Shown here: one piece after another, positions 25,218 to 33,498 of the stretch
Numbering within the stretch: the stretch's first letter is position 1
How the letters are laid out: the number at the start of each line of letters is the position of its first letter
Assembly: GCF_018614095.1 (NCBI RefSeq)
Contig: NZ_JAGGOY010000052.1
Span: 1 to 64,000, forward strand
From: Streptomyces sp. ISL-87
GTDB lineage: Bacteria; Actinomycetota; Actinomycetes; Streptomycetales; Streptomycetaceae
Direction: 5' to 3'
DNA: 64,000 nucleotides
Notes under the pieces: model-generated
The model's input: the letters and a program-made list of their open reading frames with translations, nothing else
Told to the model about the DNA's origin: nothing
The model's database searches: none
Program-made: the position numbers and the translations under genes

Positions 25218-25244
25218 ACCAACCACAAGGAGGAAGGAAGCGGC

Positions 25245-25667
25245 GTGAAGAACCAGGTCAGCAACCGGTGGCGGCGCCTGCGGGCACGCCTGCGGGACGA
25301 AGGCGACCGGGGCTCGGGCAGCGTGGAGCTGGCCGTGCTCGCCGTCGTGGTGCTGTTCCTGGTCTTCGCCGCGATCCAGACCGGCATGTACTTCCACGCC
25401 CGCTCCGTCGCCCGCTCCGCCGCCACCCAGGGAGTCGAGGCCGGACGCCAGCTCGGCGCTGGCCCCGGCGACGGCGTTGCCCAGGCCCAAGAACTCCTCG
25501 CGAAGTACGGCACCGTCCGCGGCGCGAGCGTCTCCGCTGACGGCAGCGGCCCGGAGCAGATCCGCATCACCGTCCGCGGCACCGTCGCCACCCTCGTCCC
25601 CGGACTCGAACTGGACGTCGTCCAGAGCGCCGAGGCGCCCGTCGAGCGCTGGGTGGCGGCCCAGTGA
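25245..25667 (+). CDS. TadE-like pseudopilin (first)
   Basis: 140 aa from a GTG with AAGGAGGAAGG upstream. The signature GDRGSGSVELAVLAVVVLFL carries the TadE motif with conserved Glu and one helix, followed by a soluble part (ARSVARSAATQGVEAGRQLG). It likely acts as a minor pilin or pilus initiator. The stop overlaps the next start. Confidence 0.82.
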   Translation: MKNQVSNRWRRLRARLRDEGDRGSGSVELAVLAVVVLFLVFAAIQTGMYFHARSVARSAATQGVEAGRQLGAGPGDGVAQAQELLAKYGTVRGASVSADGSGPEQIRITVRGTVATLVPGLELDVVQSAEAPVERWVAAQ

Positions 25668-26107
25668 AGCGGGCACGGCGCATCAACTGGCGCGAGGACC
25701 GGGGAAGCTACTCGGTCGAGACTGTCATCCTCGCCCCGGCCATCATCGCCCTCATGCTGCTCATGATCGCCTTCGGGCGGATCACCGACGCCTCCGGTGC
25801 CGTGGACGGCGCAGCTCGCGCGGCCGCCCGCGCCGCCTCCCTCGAACGGGAAGCCGGCGCCGCGCAGGCCGCCGGGGCCGCCGCCGCGACCCGCAGCCTC
25901 ACTGGCGAGGGCATCCACTGCGCCTCCTCCAGCGTCTCGGTCGACACCTCCGGGTACGGGCTCGACATCGGCCAGGAGGCCACCGTCCGCGTCACCGTTG
26001 CCTGTACCGCGCCTCTCGGCGAGATCGGACTGCCCGGGCTCCCCGGATCCCGCACCCTTCGGGCATCGTGGACCAGCCCGATCGACTCCTACCGAGGCCG
26101 CCAGTGA
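25664..26107 (+). CDS. TadE-like pseudopilin (second)
   Basis: 147 aa. EDRGSYSVETVILAPAIIAL is the TadE leader and membrane helix, followed by DGAARAAARAASLEREAG, a single disulphide-capable Cys pair (GIHCASS, VTVACTAP) and a beta domain. Start ATG/GTG region overlaps the first tadE stop, and its own stop overlaps the next gene. Confidence 0.82.
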   Translation: MKRARRINWREDRGSYSVETVILAPAIIALMLLMIAFGRITDASGAVDGAARAAARAASLEREAGAAQAAGAAAATRSLTGEGIHCASSSVSVDTSGYGLDIGQEATVRVTVACTAPLGEIGLPGLPGSRTLRASWTSPIDSYRGRQ

Positions 26108-26562
26108 TCACCGCCCTCACCCGCCGCATCACCGCTCTGCGGAAACGGATCCGCCACGGCGGCGACCGGGGGTCGCTGTCACCGTTCTACGCGCTGAGCG
26201 CCATCGGCATCATCATGATCATGGGGCTTCTGGTCGACGGCGGCGGAGCCCTCAACGCGACGAACAAGGCCACCGGCCTCGCGCAGGAGGCCGCCCGCGC
26301 GGCCGGCCAGCAGCTCAACGTCGCCGCCGCCGTCCAGGGCACCGAGATCACGGTGGACCCGGACGCCGCCGTCGCCGCCGCCCAGGACTACCTCGCCGCC
26401 CAGAACGTCTCGGGCTCCGTGACCGTCACCGACGGCGGCCAGCGCCTCGAAGTCACCGTCCACGACACCTACACCACGTTGTTCGCCCAGTTCGTGGGTA
26501 GGTCGACGATCAGCGTGTCCGGCACGGCACACGCTCGACTGCACACCCAAGCCGGAGGCTGA
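26104..26562 (+). CDS. TadG/TadE-like pilus protein (third)
   Basis: 152 aa from a GTG overlapping the previous stop. GDRGSLSPFYALSAIGIIMI resembles the TadG-type leader (Ser in place of Glu) with a helix, then GLLVDGGGALNATNKATGLA, typical of TadG N-termini, and a beta domain (VTVTDGGQRLEVTVHDTYTT). It lacks the large von Willebrand-like domain of full TadG, so it is a short actinobacterial version. Confidence 0.78.
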   Translation: MITALTRRITALRKRIRHGGDRGSLSPFYALSAIGIIMIMGLLVDGGGALNATNKATGLAQEAARAAGQQLNVAAAVQGTEITVDPDAAVAAAQDYLAAQNVSGSVTVTDGGQRLEVTVHDTYTTLFAQFVGRSTISVSGTAHARLHTQAGG

Positions 26563-26570
26563 CCCGTCTC

Positions 26571-29500
26571 ATGAGCACCCCCCTACGCCTGCTCCGCGCC
26601 CTGCTCGGCCTCGCCGTCCTGGCCGCACTCATTGCCGGCATCCCCCTCGTCCTGCTGGCCGTTGGGTATCAGCCCACGGATTTCGCCGGCGGATGGGATC
26701 TGCTGACCCAGCAGGACGACGGCCAGCTGTTCTTCACGGTGCTCACGACCATCGGCTGGATCGGCTGGGCGCTGTTCACCCTCTCCGCCCTCGTCGAGAT
26801 CGTCGCGCTGTTCCGCGGACGCAAGGCGAAGCGGATCAAGGGCCTCGGCGGGATGCAGTCCTTCGCTGGCCTTCTCATCGGCGGCCTTGTCCTGATCGCC
26901 CCCACCGCCGCCTCGGCCGCCACGACCGGGCCGGCCGTCGCGGCGACCGCCGTGCAGACTGCGGGCACCAGCAGTGTGGCGGCGGCCCAAACGGCGGCGG
27001 AGCAGGACGCCTGGCCCACCCACACGGTCACCGGGGATTCCGAGCTCCCGTGGGACCTGGCGGAGCAGTACCTGGGCAGCGGACCGCGCTGGAAGGACAT
27101 CGCCGCGCTCAACCCCTCCATCCCGCAACTCGCGGCCGGCGACCAGTTCCTGCCCAAGGGCACAGTGATCCGGCTCCCCGCCGACGCCAACATCGCCAAG
27201 CCGGCCGCCCCGGCTCCGGCGCCCTCCCAGGCAGCGCCCGAGACGGCCGCGCCCGCGCAGCAGCCCGCGCAGACCGCCCCCACGGACGCAAAGCCCGCTG
27301 CGGCCCAGGCCGAGCATGTCGTCAAGTCCGGTGAAAACCTGTGGGGCATCGCTGATGAGCACGGCGACCCGGAGGACTGGCCGAAGATCTTCGAGGCCAA
27401 CCGGGGCAAGCCGCTGCCCGGCGGCGGGACGTTCGACAACCCGGACCTGATCGTCCCCGGCCAGGAACTCACCCTCCCCACGGCAACCGCCCCGGCCCCC
27501 GCTCCCGACAGCCGGCCCGCCCCGGATACCAAGACGCCCCCGAAGCCGGAGACGGCGAAGGACACCCCCACGCCGACGGCACCAGCCCCCGCGCCCTCGA
27601 CGCCCTCCACGCCTGCGCCCGCCGCCTCCACCCCCAGCACCGCGCCCACCACAGCCGTTCCCACGCCCGAGCAGGACGGCCAGAAGGCGGACACCGCCCA
27701 GCAGCTGCAGGACGCCGACGAGGGCCTGGCTCCCGCTGCCGTCTGGATGGGCGCCGGCGCCCTGGCCGCCGCCCTCATCGGCACACTCGCCACCCGCCGC
27801 ATCCTCCAGCAGCGCCGCCGCCGACCCGGCCGCCGCATCCCCATGCCCACCGGCAGCGCCGCCGCCACCGAACAGGGCCTGCGCGCAGCCCAGCACCCCA
27901 CCGGATTCGACCTCCTCGACGCCGCCCTGCGCACCCTGGCCCTCAACCTCACCGCGGCGGAGCGCGACCTGCCGGTGGTCACCGCCGTCGTCCTGCACGA
28001 GCAGAAGGTCGAACTCCACCTCGACCAGGACACCCCGCCGATGAAGCCCTTCTCGGGCACCGTCGGCCGCACCGACCTGTGGACCTGCCCGGCCTCCAGC
28101 CCAGACCTCGCCGACCACGACGACCTCCAGGGCGCCGACGCGCCCTACCCGGCCCTGGTCTCCCTGGGATGGGACGGCGCCGGACGCCTGGTCCTCGTCG
28201 ACCTGGAGTACGTCGGCGTCCTCCACCTGGACGGCGACGCCGACCACGCCCGCCACGTCCTGCAAGCCATCGCGGTCGAGCTCGCCAGCACCCCCCTGCC
28301 CGGCCACCTGGAGATCACCGCGCTCGCCGACACCGCCCCAGGCCTCGACGACGCAGCCCCCGAGCGCGTCGCCCGCACCGCCACCCTCGCCGAAGCGGTC
28401 GCCGACCTGACCAGCCACACCGCCGACCAACGCCGAGCCCTGGACGCACTCGGCGCACCCACCCTCCGAGCAGCCCGCCTCAACGAAGACGCTGGCGGCT
28501 CCTGGACGCCGCACATCCTCCTCGCCGCCGAGCTCCCCGAAGGGGCCCAGACCGAGGCGCTGCTCGACCTGATCACGGCCCAGCCGCAGGTCGCCGGCGC
28601 GGTCGTCACGGCCAGCGAGACCGCCGACCTGGCCCCGGAGGAGGGCTGGACCCTGCACTGCGCGGGACCGGACGAGACCATCGTCCTGCCTGGCTCCGGC
28701 CTGCCCATCAAGCTCCAGGGCCTGACCGACCCGCACTTCGCCGACGCGATCGAGCTGCTCACGCTGTCCGCCGCCGACACCGACGTACCCGCTCGCGACG
28801 AGTGGCTCGACGGCCTCCTCGACGCCGAAGAGCAGGCGGAAGAGGACCAGGCTGAGCAAGACCGGGAGGACGGGAGCGAGGACGCCCCGTCAGACGACGT
28901 TGAGGAGATCGGCGACGGCGAAGCCACGCAGCCGGAGGCCGGTGCCGACGAAGACGGGATGCCGGACGAGTACGCCGACATCGAGCGGGAGGAGCTGGAG
29001 ACCGCGCACCAGGCCGAGGCCGACACTCCCACCGACGAGACGGGCGAGGGGGCCGTACAGCCCGCAGCCCCCACCAGCGCGGTCTCCGACGGCCAAGCAG
29101 AGCACGGCACCACCGGTCCGACCCTCCCTGACCTCTTCGACCCGCCCGTCGATTTCGTTCCGGCCCCGGCAGCTGCTGCGCTTGAACCGGCACCTGAAGC
29201 CGCCCCCGTTCTGACCAAGCAAGACGCCGCCCAGGCAGAGGCCCTGGAGGCCGAGAAGGCGACCCCTACTCCGGCCCCTGCCCGGGTCCCAGCGCCCGCC
29301 CCGACTCGCGGCGTGGACGATGCCGACGACACCGAGGCAACGTACGGCAGCGCGCCGAAGGTTCTCCTGCTCGGGCGAGTGCTCGTCGAGGGAGCCGCGG
29401 GCCGGATCGACTCCAACCGTCTGAACGCGGCTGTCGAGCTCGTCTCCTATCTCGCACTCAACCCCGGCGCCGACCACCACGCCATCGACGACGCCCTCTG

Positions 29501-30107
29501 GCCAGGCCGCCTGGTCAACAAGGAGATGCGCAACAGCGTCATCAGCCGCACCCGCTCCTGGCTCGGCAAGAACGCCGACGGCGAGGCGTACTTCCCCCGA
29601 GTCCAGCACACCGGTGACAGCCGCTACCGCCTCGCACAGGCCGTCACCTGCGACTGGAAGACCTTCCAGAACTTCGCCCGCACCGGCCTGGCCCGCCACG
29701 ACGAAGACGGCGAGCTCGCCCTGCGCCGGGCCCTTGCGCTCGTCCGCGGCCGCCCCTTCGCCGCGATCGACCCCCAGCGCTACGCCTGGGCCGAGCCGGC
29801 CGTCCAGGAGATGGTTTCGGCCATCGCCGACGTCGCCTACGAGCTGTCCACCCGCCGCCGGGAAGCCGCCGACTACGCCGGCGCGCTCTGGGCCGCGCAC
29901 CAGGGCCTCCTCGCCGCCGAGGAGAACGAGCTCCTCCACCGGCAAGTCTTCCTGGCCCACCACGCCGCCGGAGACGTTGACGCCCTCCGTGAAGCCGCCG
30001 CGCGGTTGGCCCGGATCAACGAGGGCCTGGGCGGGGGAGTGGATATGGAAGCGGAGACGGCCCAGCTGCTGAGCACTCTGCTGCCGAAGCCGGTCATCCT
30101 GCGCTGA
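26571..30107 (+). CDS. Large membrane protein with LysM and BTAD domains, end of tad operon
   Basis: 1178 aa, eight nt after the third pseudopilin. Two or three N-terminal membrane helices (to ~residue 110), a LysM-like region (~150-205), a Pro/Ala linker, a clearer LysM (HVVKSGENLWGIADEHGDPE, ~250-305), a long Pro/Thr-rich linker, one more membrane helix (~390-410), a large soluble segment, an acidic linker, and at ~935-1175 a bacterial transcriptional activator (BTAD) module (RVLVEGAAGRIDSNRLNAAV, RRALALVRGRPFAAIDPQRY). Such proteins close many Streptomyces tad loci. Cell-wall binding outside and a DNA-regulator-like helical repeat domain inside suggest a link between pilus or wall state and the cytoplasm; the function has not been defined. 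Confidence 0.78.
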   Translation: MSTPLRLLRALLGLAVLAALIAGIPLVLLAVGYQPTDFAGGWDLLTQQDDGQLFFTVLTTIGWIGWALFTLSALVEIVALFRGRKAKRIKGLGGMQSFAGLLIGGLVLIAPTAASAATTGPAVAATAVQTAGTSSVAAAQTAAEQDAWPTHTVTGDSELPWDLAEQYLGSGPRWKDIAALNPSIPQLAAGDQFLPKGTVIRLPADANIAKPAAPAPAPSQAAPETAAPAQQPAQTAPTDAKPAAAQAEHVVKSGENLWGIADEHGDPEDWPKIFEANRGKPLPGGGTFDNPDLIVPGQELTLPTATAPAPAPDSRPAPDTKTPPKPETAKDTPTPTAPAPAPSTPSTPAPAASTPSTAPTTAVPTPEQDGQKADTAQQLQDADEGLAPAAVWMGAGALAAALIGTLATRRILQQRRRRPGRRIPMPTGSAAATEQGLRAAQHPTGFDLLDAALRTLALNLTAAERDLPVVTAVVLHEQKVELHLDQDTPPMKPFSGTVGRTDLWTCPASSPDLADHDDLQGADAPYPALVSLGWDGAGRLVLVDLEYVGVLHLDGDADHARHVLQAIAVELASTPLPGHLEITALADTAPGLDDAAPERVARTATLAEAVADLTSHTADQRRALDALGAPTLRAARLNEDAGGSWTPHILLAAELPEGAQTEALLDLITAQPQVAGAVVTASETADLAPEEGWTLHCAGPDETIVLPGSGLPIKLQGLTDPHFADAIELLTLSAADTDVPARDEWLDGLLDAEEQAEEDQAEQDREDGSEDAPSDDVEEIGDGEATQPEAGADEDGMPDEYADIEREELETAHQAEADTPTDETGEGAVQPAAPTSAVSDGQAEHGTTGPTLPDLFDPPVDFVPAPAAAALEPAPEAAPVLTKQDAAQAEALEAEKATPTPAPARVPAPAPTRGVDDADDTEATYGSAPKVLLLGRVLVEGAAGRIDSNRLNAAVELVSYLALNPGADHHAIDDALWPGRLVNKEMRNSVISRTRSWLGKNADGEAYFPRVQHTGDSRYRLAQAVTCDWKTFQNFARTGLARHDEDGELALRRALALVRGRPFAAIDPQRYAWAEPAVQEMVSAIADVAYELSTRRREAADYAGALWAAHQGLLAAEENELLHRQVFLAHHAAGDVDALREAAARLARINEGLGGGVDMEAETAQLLSTLLPKPVILR

Positions 30108-30800
30108 CCGAGTCCTGCGCCCATCGGGCCCAACGGGCCGAACGCAAGATCGCAGCAGAGGGCAAGGAGGTGACGAAGGGCCCGGACTGGCACCCCGGCA
30201 AGCGGACAGCGTCGGGGCGAGGAACTCCCACCCCGGGCACAGCCCGCAAGGGCGCCCTCTGCTGCGCGTTCTGCTCCGCTGTCGTGGCCGCGGGGACTCT
30301 TAATGCAGTCGCGGTACCAGGCTGCTGCGTGGGGACGGTCGGCGCCCCTGTGGGGTGGGTCATGTCACAACAGGTTTTCAACCGAGCCGTGCGAGTCCCT
30401 CGGGCACGCCGAATGGGGGCTACAGGCAGAGTTCATCCTGGGTCACTGAGCGGCTGCCGGCCCGGGCGCCATGTGTTGGCTCGGGCTCGTTCGCAGATTC
30501 TCCACCCTGAGTGCCCAATTGAGGGGTGAAGGCACTCTCAGCAAGCGTCATGCCGCCATGTCGCATACAGGTGAATCTTGTGTCTTCATGCCTTCGCTGT
30601 CTGTTCGACGGCGGTGCCGCCGAGCATGCTGACAGGCGCTCACAAGGGCGCGGAGGGCACCGTATATGCAGGATCTGACATAGGCGCTAATCGGCCAATA
30701 GCCCTTGTTTGCGCCAGCCATGGAGTGCTGCTTCCATGTCGCCATCTCACCGCCCTGACCTGCTGGTTTCTGGCAGCAAAAGGGGCGAGGTGTGCACTGT
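30108..30800. other. Gene-free stretch before the CRISPR operon
   Basis: About 690 nt with no convincing gene on either strand and lower GC than its surroundings, especially after 30480. It must carry the cas promoter, but I cannot pick out a reliable -35/-10 pair. AAGGAGGTGACG at about 30163 resembles a ribosome site, yet the frame behind it does not read like protein. Confidence 0.5.
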
Positions 30801-32012
30801 ATGACGACAGAGGGGCTTGAAGTGCGGGACGTGTACGAGCGGCTGCTGGCCGCAGCGAGTCTGCGTTCGACCGACGGGGCGATCCGTGTCAGCGCGGAGT
30901 ACGAGCCGATCGGCGGACCTGGCGATACGCTGTTCCCGCCGACCGTGAAGATCAAGGACACCGATGGGACTGGCTACCTCGTCGAGCCTCGCTACGTCGG
31001 TGGTGAGAAGGTCGAGGTGGTGTGGCTGGACCAGCCGCAGTCGCAGGCAAACCGCTGCGAGCAGGCTCTCATGGACGCCATCCGCGGGGGATCCGCATTC
31101 CTCCCGCACCTGCTGATGGCCACCGAGTCGGCGGGCATTCCCGTACGGACAACAAACCTGGATGCCCCGCACCGGTCCAGGGACGCCTACTTCCGGGACT
31201 CTGAGGATTCGGCGGGGACCGCCTTCGACAAGACTGAGCCTGGCCGCGCCCTGCGCGAGGCGAGTGCCGCGGACTGGAGTGCCTACCTGCGCCTGGTGCC
31301 GAGTGACCTCGCGTACGGGGTGTGGGACTCGCACCGCAAGCGACGGATCCAGGTGAAGATCCCCCGCGCGTACAAGTCCGCGATGATCGGCGTCGCGCCG
31401 CTGATCGGCGTGCGCGGAGCAGGCCGCGTCGACCCCCTGAACCTGGCCGGCGACACGGTCCAGGTATCCGGCTCCGGCTGGACGCCCGTCGAGGGGACCA
31501 AGGCGCCCAGGGGCGCGAAGACGGCCCGGATGTCCGAGGTCGGGCACGGCATGATCCCCCCGTCGGAGGGCCTGGGCGGCGTCTCGGTGCGCTCGGTCCA
31601 GCGCGAGGCGAGTCTTGCGATGGCCCAGCTGGCCACGCTGCGCTTCGGCGACGCTGGTGAGGAGTTCACCGCGACGGCGCGCGCCCTGGTGGCCGCGATC
31701 GCGCTGCTGGGCGACCGGCTGGCCTTCGCCTCGCCGGCGCTGCGTCTGCGCTCGGGCTGTGACCTGGTACTGGTCTCGGAGCGGGTCCAATGGGTCCGCC
31801 GCGGCGTGGACGGCCGCCCCCAGGAGGAGACGCTGGCGGTGAACACTGTCCAGGAGGCGCTGGACCTGTTCGAGATCGCCTCGGAGCGGGCGCGCGCGGC
31901 GGGCCTGGAGTGGTCTGCCGAGCCGGTGGCATTGAAGCCGAACGCGAGCCTGCAGCAGGCCATCGACAAGTCGTTCCTGTCCGACGGCGTCGGCGAGGCA
32001 GAGGGCGAGTGA
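30801..32012 (+). CDS. cas7: Type I-G CRISPR Cas7 (Csb1, GSU0053 family)
   Basis: 403 aa from the ATG at 30801; a GTG nine bases earlier sits too close to the ribosome site (GGGGCGAGG). Csb1 is the backbone subunit of the type I-G Cascade and coats the crRNA. Family features are visible: TKAPRGAKTARMSEVGHGMI, LATLRFG and an RAMP-like core with YVGGEKVEVVWLDQPQSQAN near the N-terminus. It opens an operon in the standard order csb1-csb2-cas3-csx17 with four-base or smaller gaps. Confidence 0.88.
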   Translation: MTTEGLEVRDVYERLLAAASLRSTDGAIRVSAEYEPIGGPGDTLFPPTVKIKDTDGTGYLVEPRYVGGEKVEVVWLDQPQSQANRCEQALMDAIRGGSAFLPHLLMATESAGIPVRTTNLDAPHRSRDAYFRDSEDSAGTAFDKTEPGRALREASAADWSAYLRLVPSDLAYGVWDSHRKRRIQVKIPRAYKSAMIGVAPLIGVRGAGRVDPLNLAGDTVQVSGSGWTPVEGTKAPRGAKTARMSEVGHGMIPPSEGLGGVSVRSVQREASLAMAQLATLRFGDAGEEFTATARALVAAIALLGDRLAFASPALRLRSGCDLVLVSERVQWVRRGVDGRPQEETLAVNTVQEALDLFEIASERARAAGLEWSAEPVALKPNASLQQAIDKSFLSDGVGEAEGE

Positions 32013-32016
32013 CAGC

Positions 32017-33498
32017 ATGCCTTTCCGTATAACGGTTCACCTGCTGGACCCGGCCTACCAGGCCTCGACGCTGGACCGCGGCGCGGCCGAGTGGCCGCCC
32101 CACCCCTACCGGGTGTTCTGCGGCCTGGTGTCGGTGGCCGACCCCCAGGACCCAGTCCAGGACGCCGCACTCCAGTGGCTGGAACAGCAGCCCGCCCCAA
32201 CCGTGCGGGTCCCTGCGAACACCGCCGAGGCCGCCTCCCCGCGTGGCGCGTGGGTACCGACCAACGCCATCGAGAAAGCCAAGCCCAGTCACGGGGTGCT
32301 GCCTGGCCGGACGGCCGGCGGAAAGCCGAAGGTCTGGCCCGAGCGCACCCTGGCCGAGGCGACGGTGGAGTTTGAGTGGCCCACGGAACCGCCGGCAGGT
32401 GTCCACGCGGTACTGGAGATGCTTGCGAAGTCCGTGCCCTACATCGGGCGGGCCACCGGCCACGCCTTCGTGCACGCCGCCATCCGGCCCGCCGATGAGA
32501 ACACCCCCGACGAGGGCCGGTGGCAGGTGTGGGAGCCAGCCGACGACAGCGGCACCACGCGCGCGGAGACGCGATCTCTGCGTGCTCCCCATCCGGGACT
32601 GCTGGAGGGACTGCGGTGGGCCCACGAGCAGGGCCAGAGCGCCTACCAGCAGGCCCGTCCCCACCCTTACGTCCTGCGCGGCGCGGTGGCCGAGGACGAG
32701 GAACTGCCAGCGGTGCAGGGGCCGTTTTCGGATTTGCTGTCCTTCGCGTTCCCACCCGGCTTCTCCCTGGACCCGGCACTCACCCTGAAGGTCACCGGCG
32801 CTTTCCGGAGCACCGTGTCCGCCCTGCTGGACGCCGCCGGCCACGACGTGGACGCCATGGTCGCCGTACACGGACACAAGGCACCCGGCGACGACCGAAG
32901 GCTGTGCGCTTTCGTGGCCTACCCCTTCGTCGGCCACCGCCACGCAGACGGCCGACTGCGCGGCGTGGGCGTCGCCCTGCCCGCCGACCTGGACCCGGCC
33001 CACCGACGCGCCCTGCTGGCCATCCTGCTGCGCTCCGGAGGGGGCCTGAGCGAACTAGCCGTTCCGTCCGTATCCGAGCCCATCCCGCTGACCTACATCA
33101 GTACCGGCGCCACACGGACCGACGCCATTCGCACCGTTCGACCTCAGCGCTGGACCCGCCCCTCACGAGAGTGGACCACGGCCCTGCCCATGGTCTTGGA
33201 CCTCTTCCCCAAGGGCCACGGCCGGGAGATCGAGGCATCGGTGGCCGCCAGCTGCCGCCTCGCCGGGCTCCCCGAACCCGTCACCGTCGAAGTCCTGCAC
33301 TCGGGCGCGTACACGGCCGGCGCCCCCACGCTCCCGGCGCGCGCCCTGCGCCGCAAAGCCGACGAGCGCCCACTGCCCGCCCGCCACGTCCGCCTGCGAT
33401 TCGCCCAGCCCGTTACCGGCCCGGTGCTGCTCGGCAGCAAGAAGAACTACGGCCTGGGCCTGTGCCTGCCCACCCACCTGGGGGAGAAGCCCGCATGA
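32017..33498 (+). CDS. csb2: Type I-G CRISPR Csb2 (Cas5-Cas6 fusion, GSU0054 family)
   Basis: 493 aa. Csb2 joins a Cas5-like half and a C-terminal Cas6-like half that cuts the repeat hairpin. The N-terminus (FRITVHLLDPAYQASTL) and PHPYRVFCGL are typical Cas5-like; near the C-terminus GPVLLGSKKNYGLGLCLP resembles the glycine-rich loop of Cas6. It starts 4 nt after csb1 and overlaps cas3 (ATGA). Because this is the probable repeat-processing enzyme, the degenerate hairpins of the neighbouring array are its likely substrates. Confidence 0.85.
   Translation: MPFRITVHLLDPAYQASTLDRGAAEWPPHPYRVFCGLVSVADPQDPVQDAALQWLEQQPAPTVRVPANTAEAASPRGAWVPTNAIEKAKPSHGVLPGRTAGGKPKVWPERTLAEATVEFEWPTEPPAGVHAVLEMLAKSVPYIGRATGHAFVHAAIRPADENTPDEGRWQVWEPADDSGTTRAETRSLRAPHPGLLEGLRWAHEQGQSAYQQARPHPYVLRGAVAEDEELPAVQGPFSDLLSFAFPPGFSLDPALTLKVTGAFRSTVSALLDAAGHDVDAMVAVHGHKAPGDDRRLCAFVAYPFVGHRHADGRLRGVGVALPADLDPAHRRALLAILLRSGGGLSELAVPSVSEPIPLTYISTGATRTDAIRTVRPQRWTRPSREWTTALPMVLDLFPKGHGREIEASVAASCRLAGLPEPVTVEVLHSGAYTAGAPTLPARALRRKADERPLPARHVRLRFAQPVTGPVLLGSKKNYGLGLCLPTHLGEKPA

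Noticed and set aside
22056..25676. 1206-codon minus-strand frame opposite tadA-tadE
   Set aside because: It spans several sense genes with overlapping starts and stops, which is typical of an antisense shadow.
30170..30529. Plus-strand 119-codon frame after AAGGAGGTGACG
   Set aside because: The ribosome-like sequence overlaps the start codon itself, and the translation is Cys/Arg/Gly-rich with no protein-like pattern.
32520..33494. Extension of the Cas3 frame far into csb2
   Set aside because: The upstream part is a shadow of csb2; Cas3 starts at the ATG at 33495 overlapping the csb2 stop.
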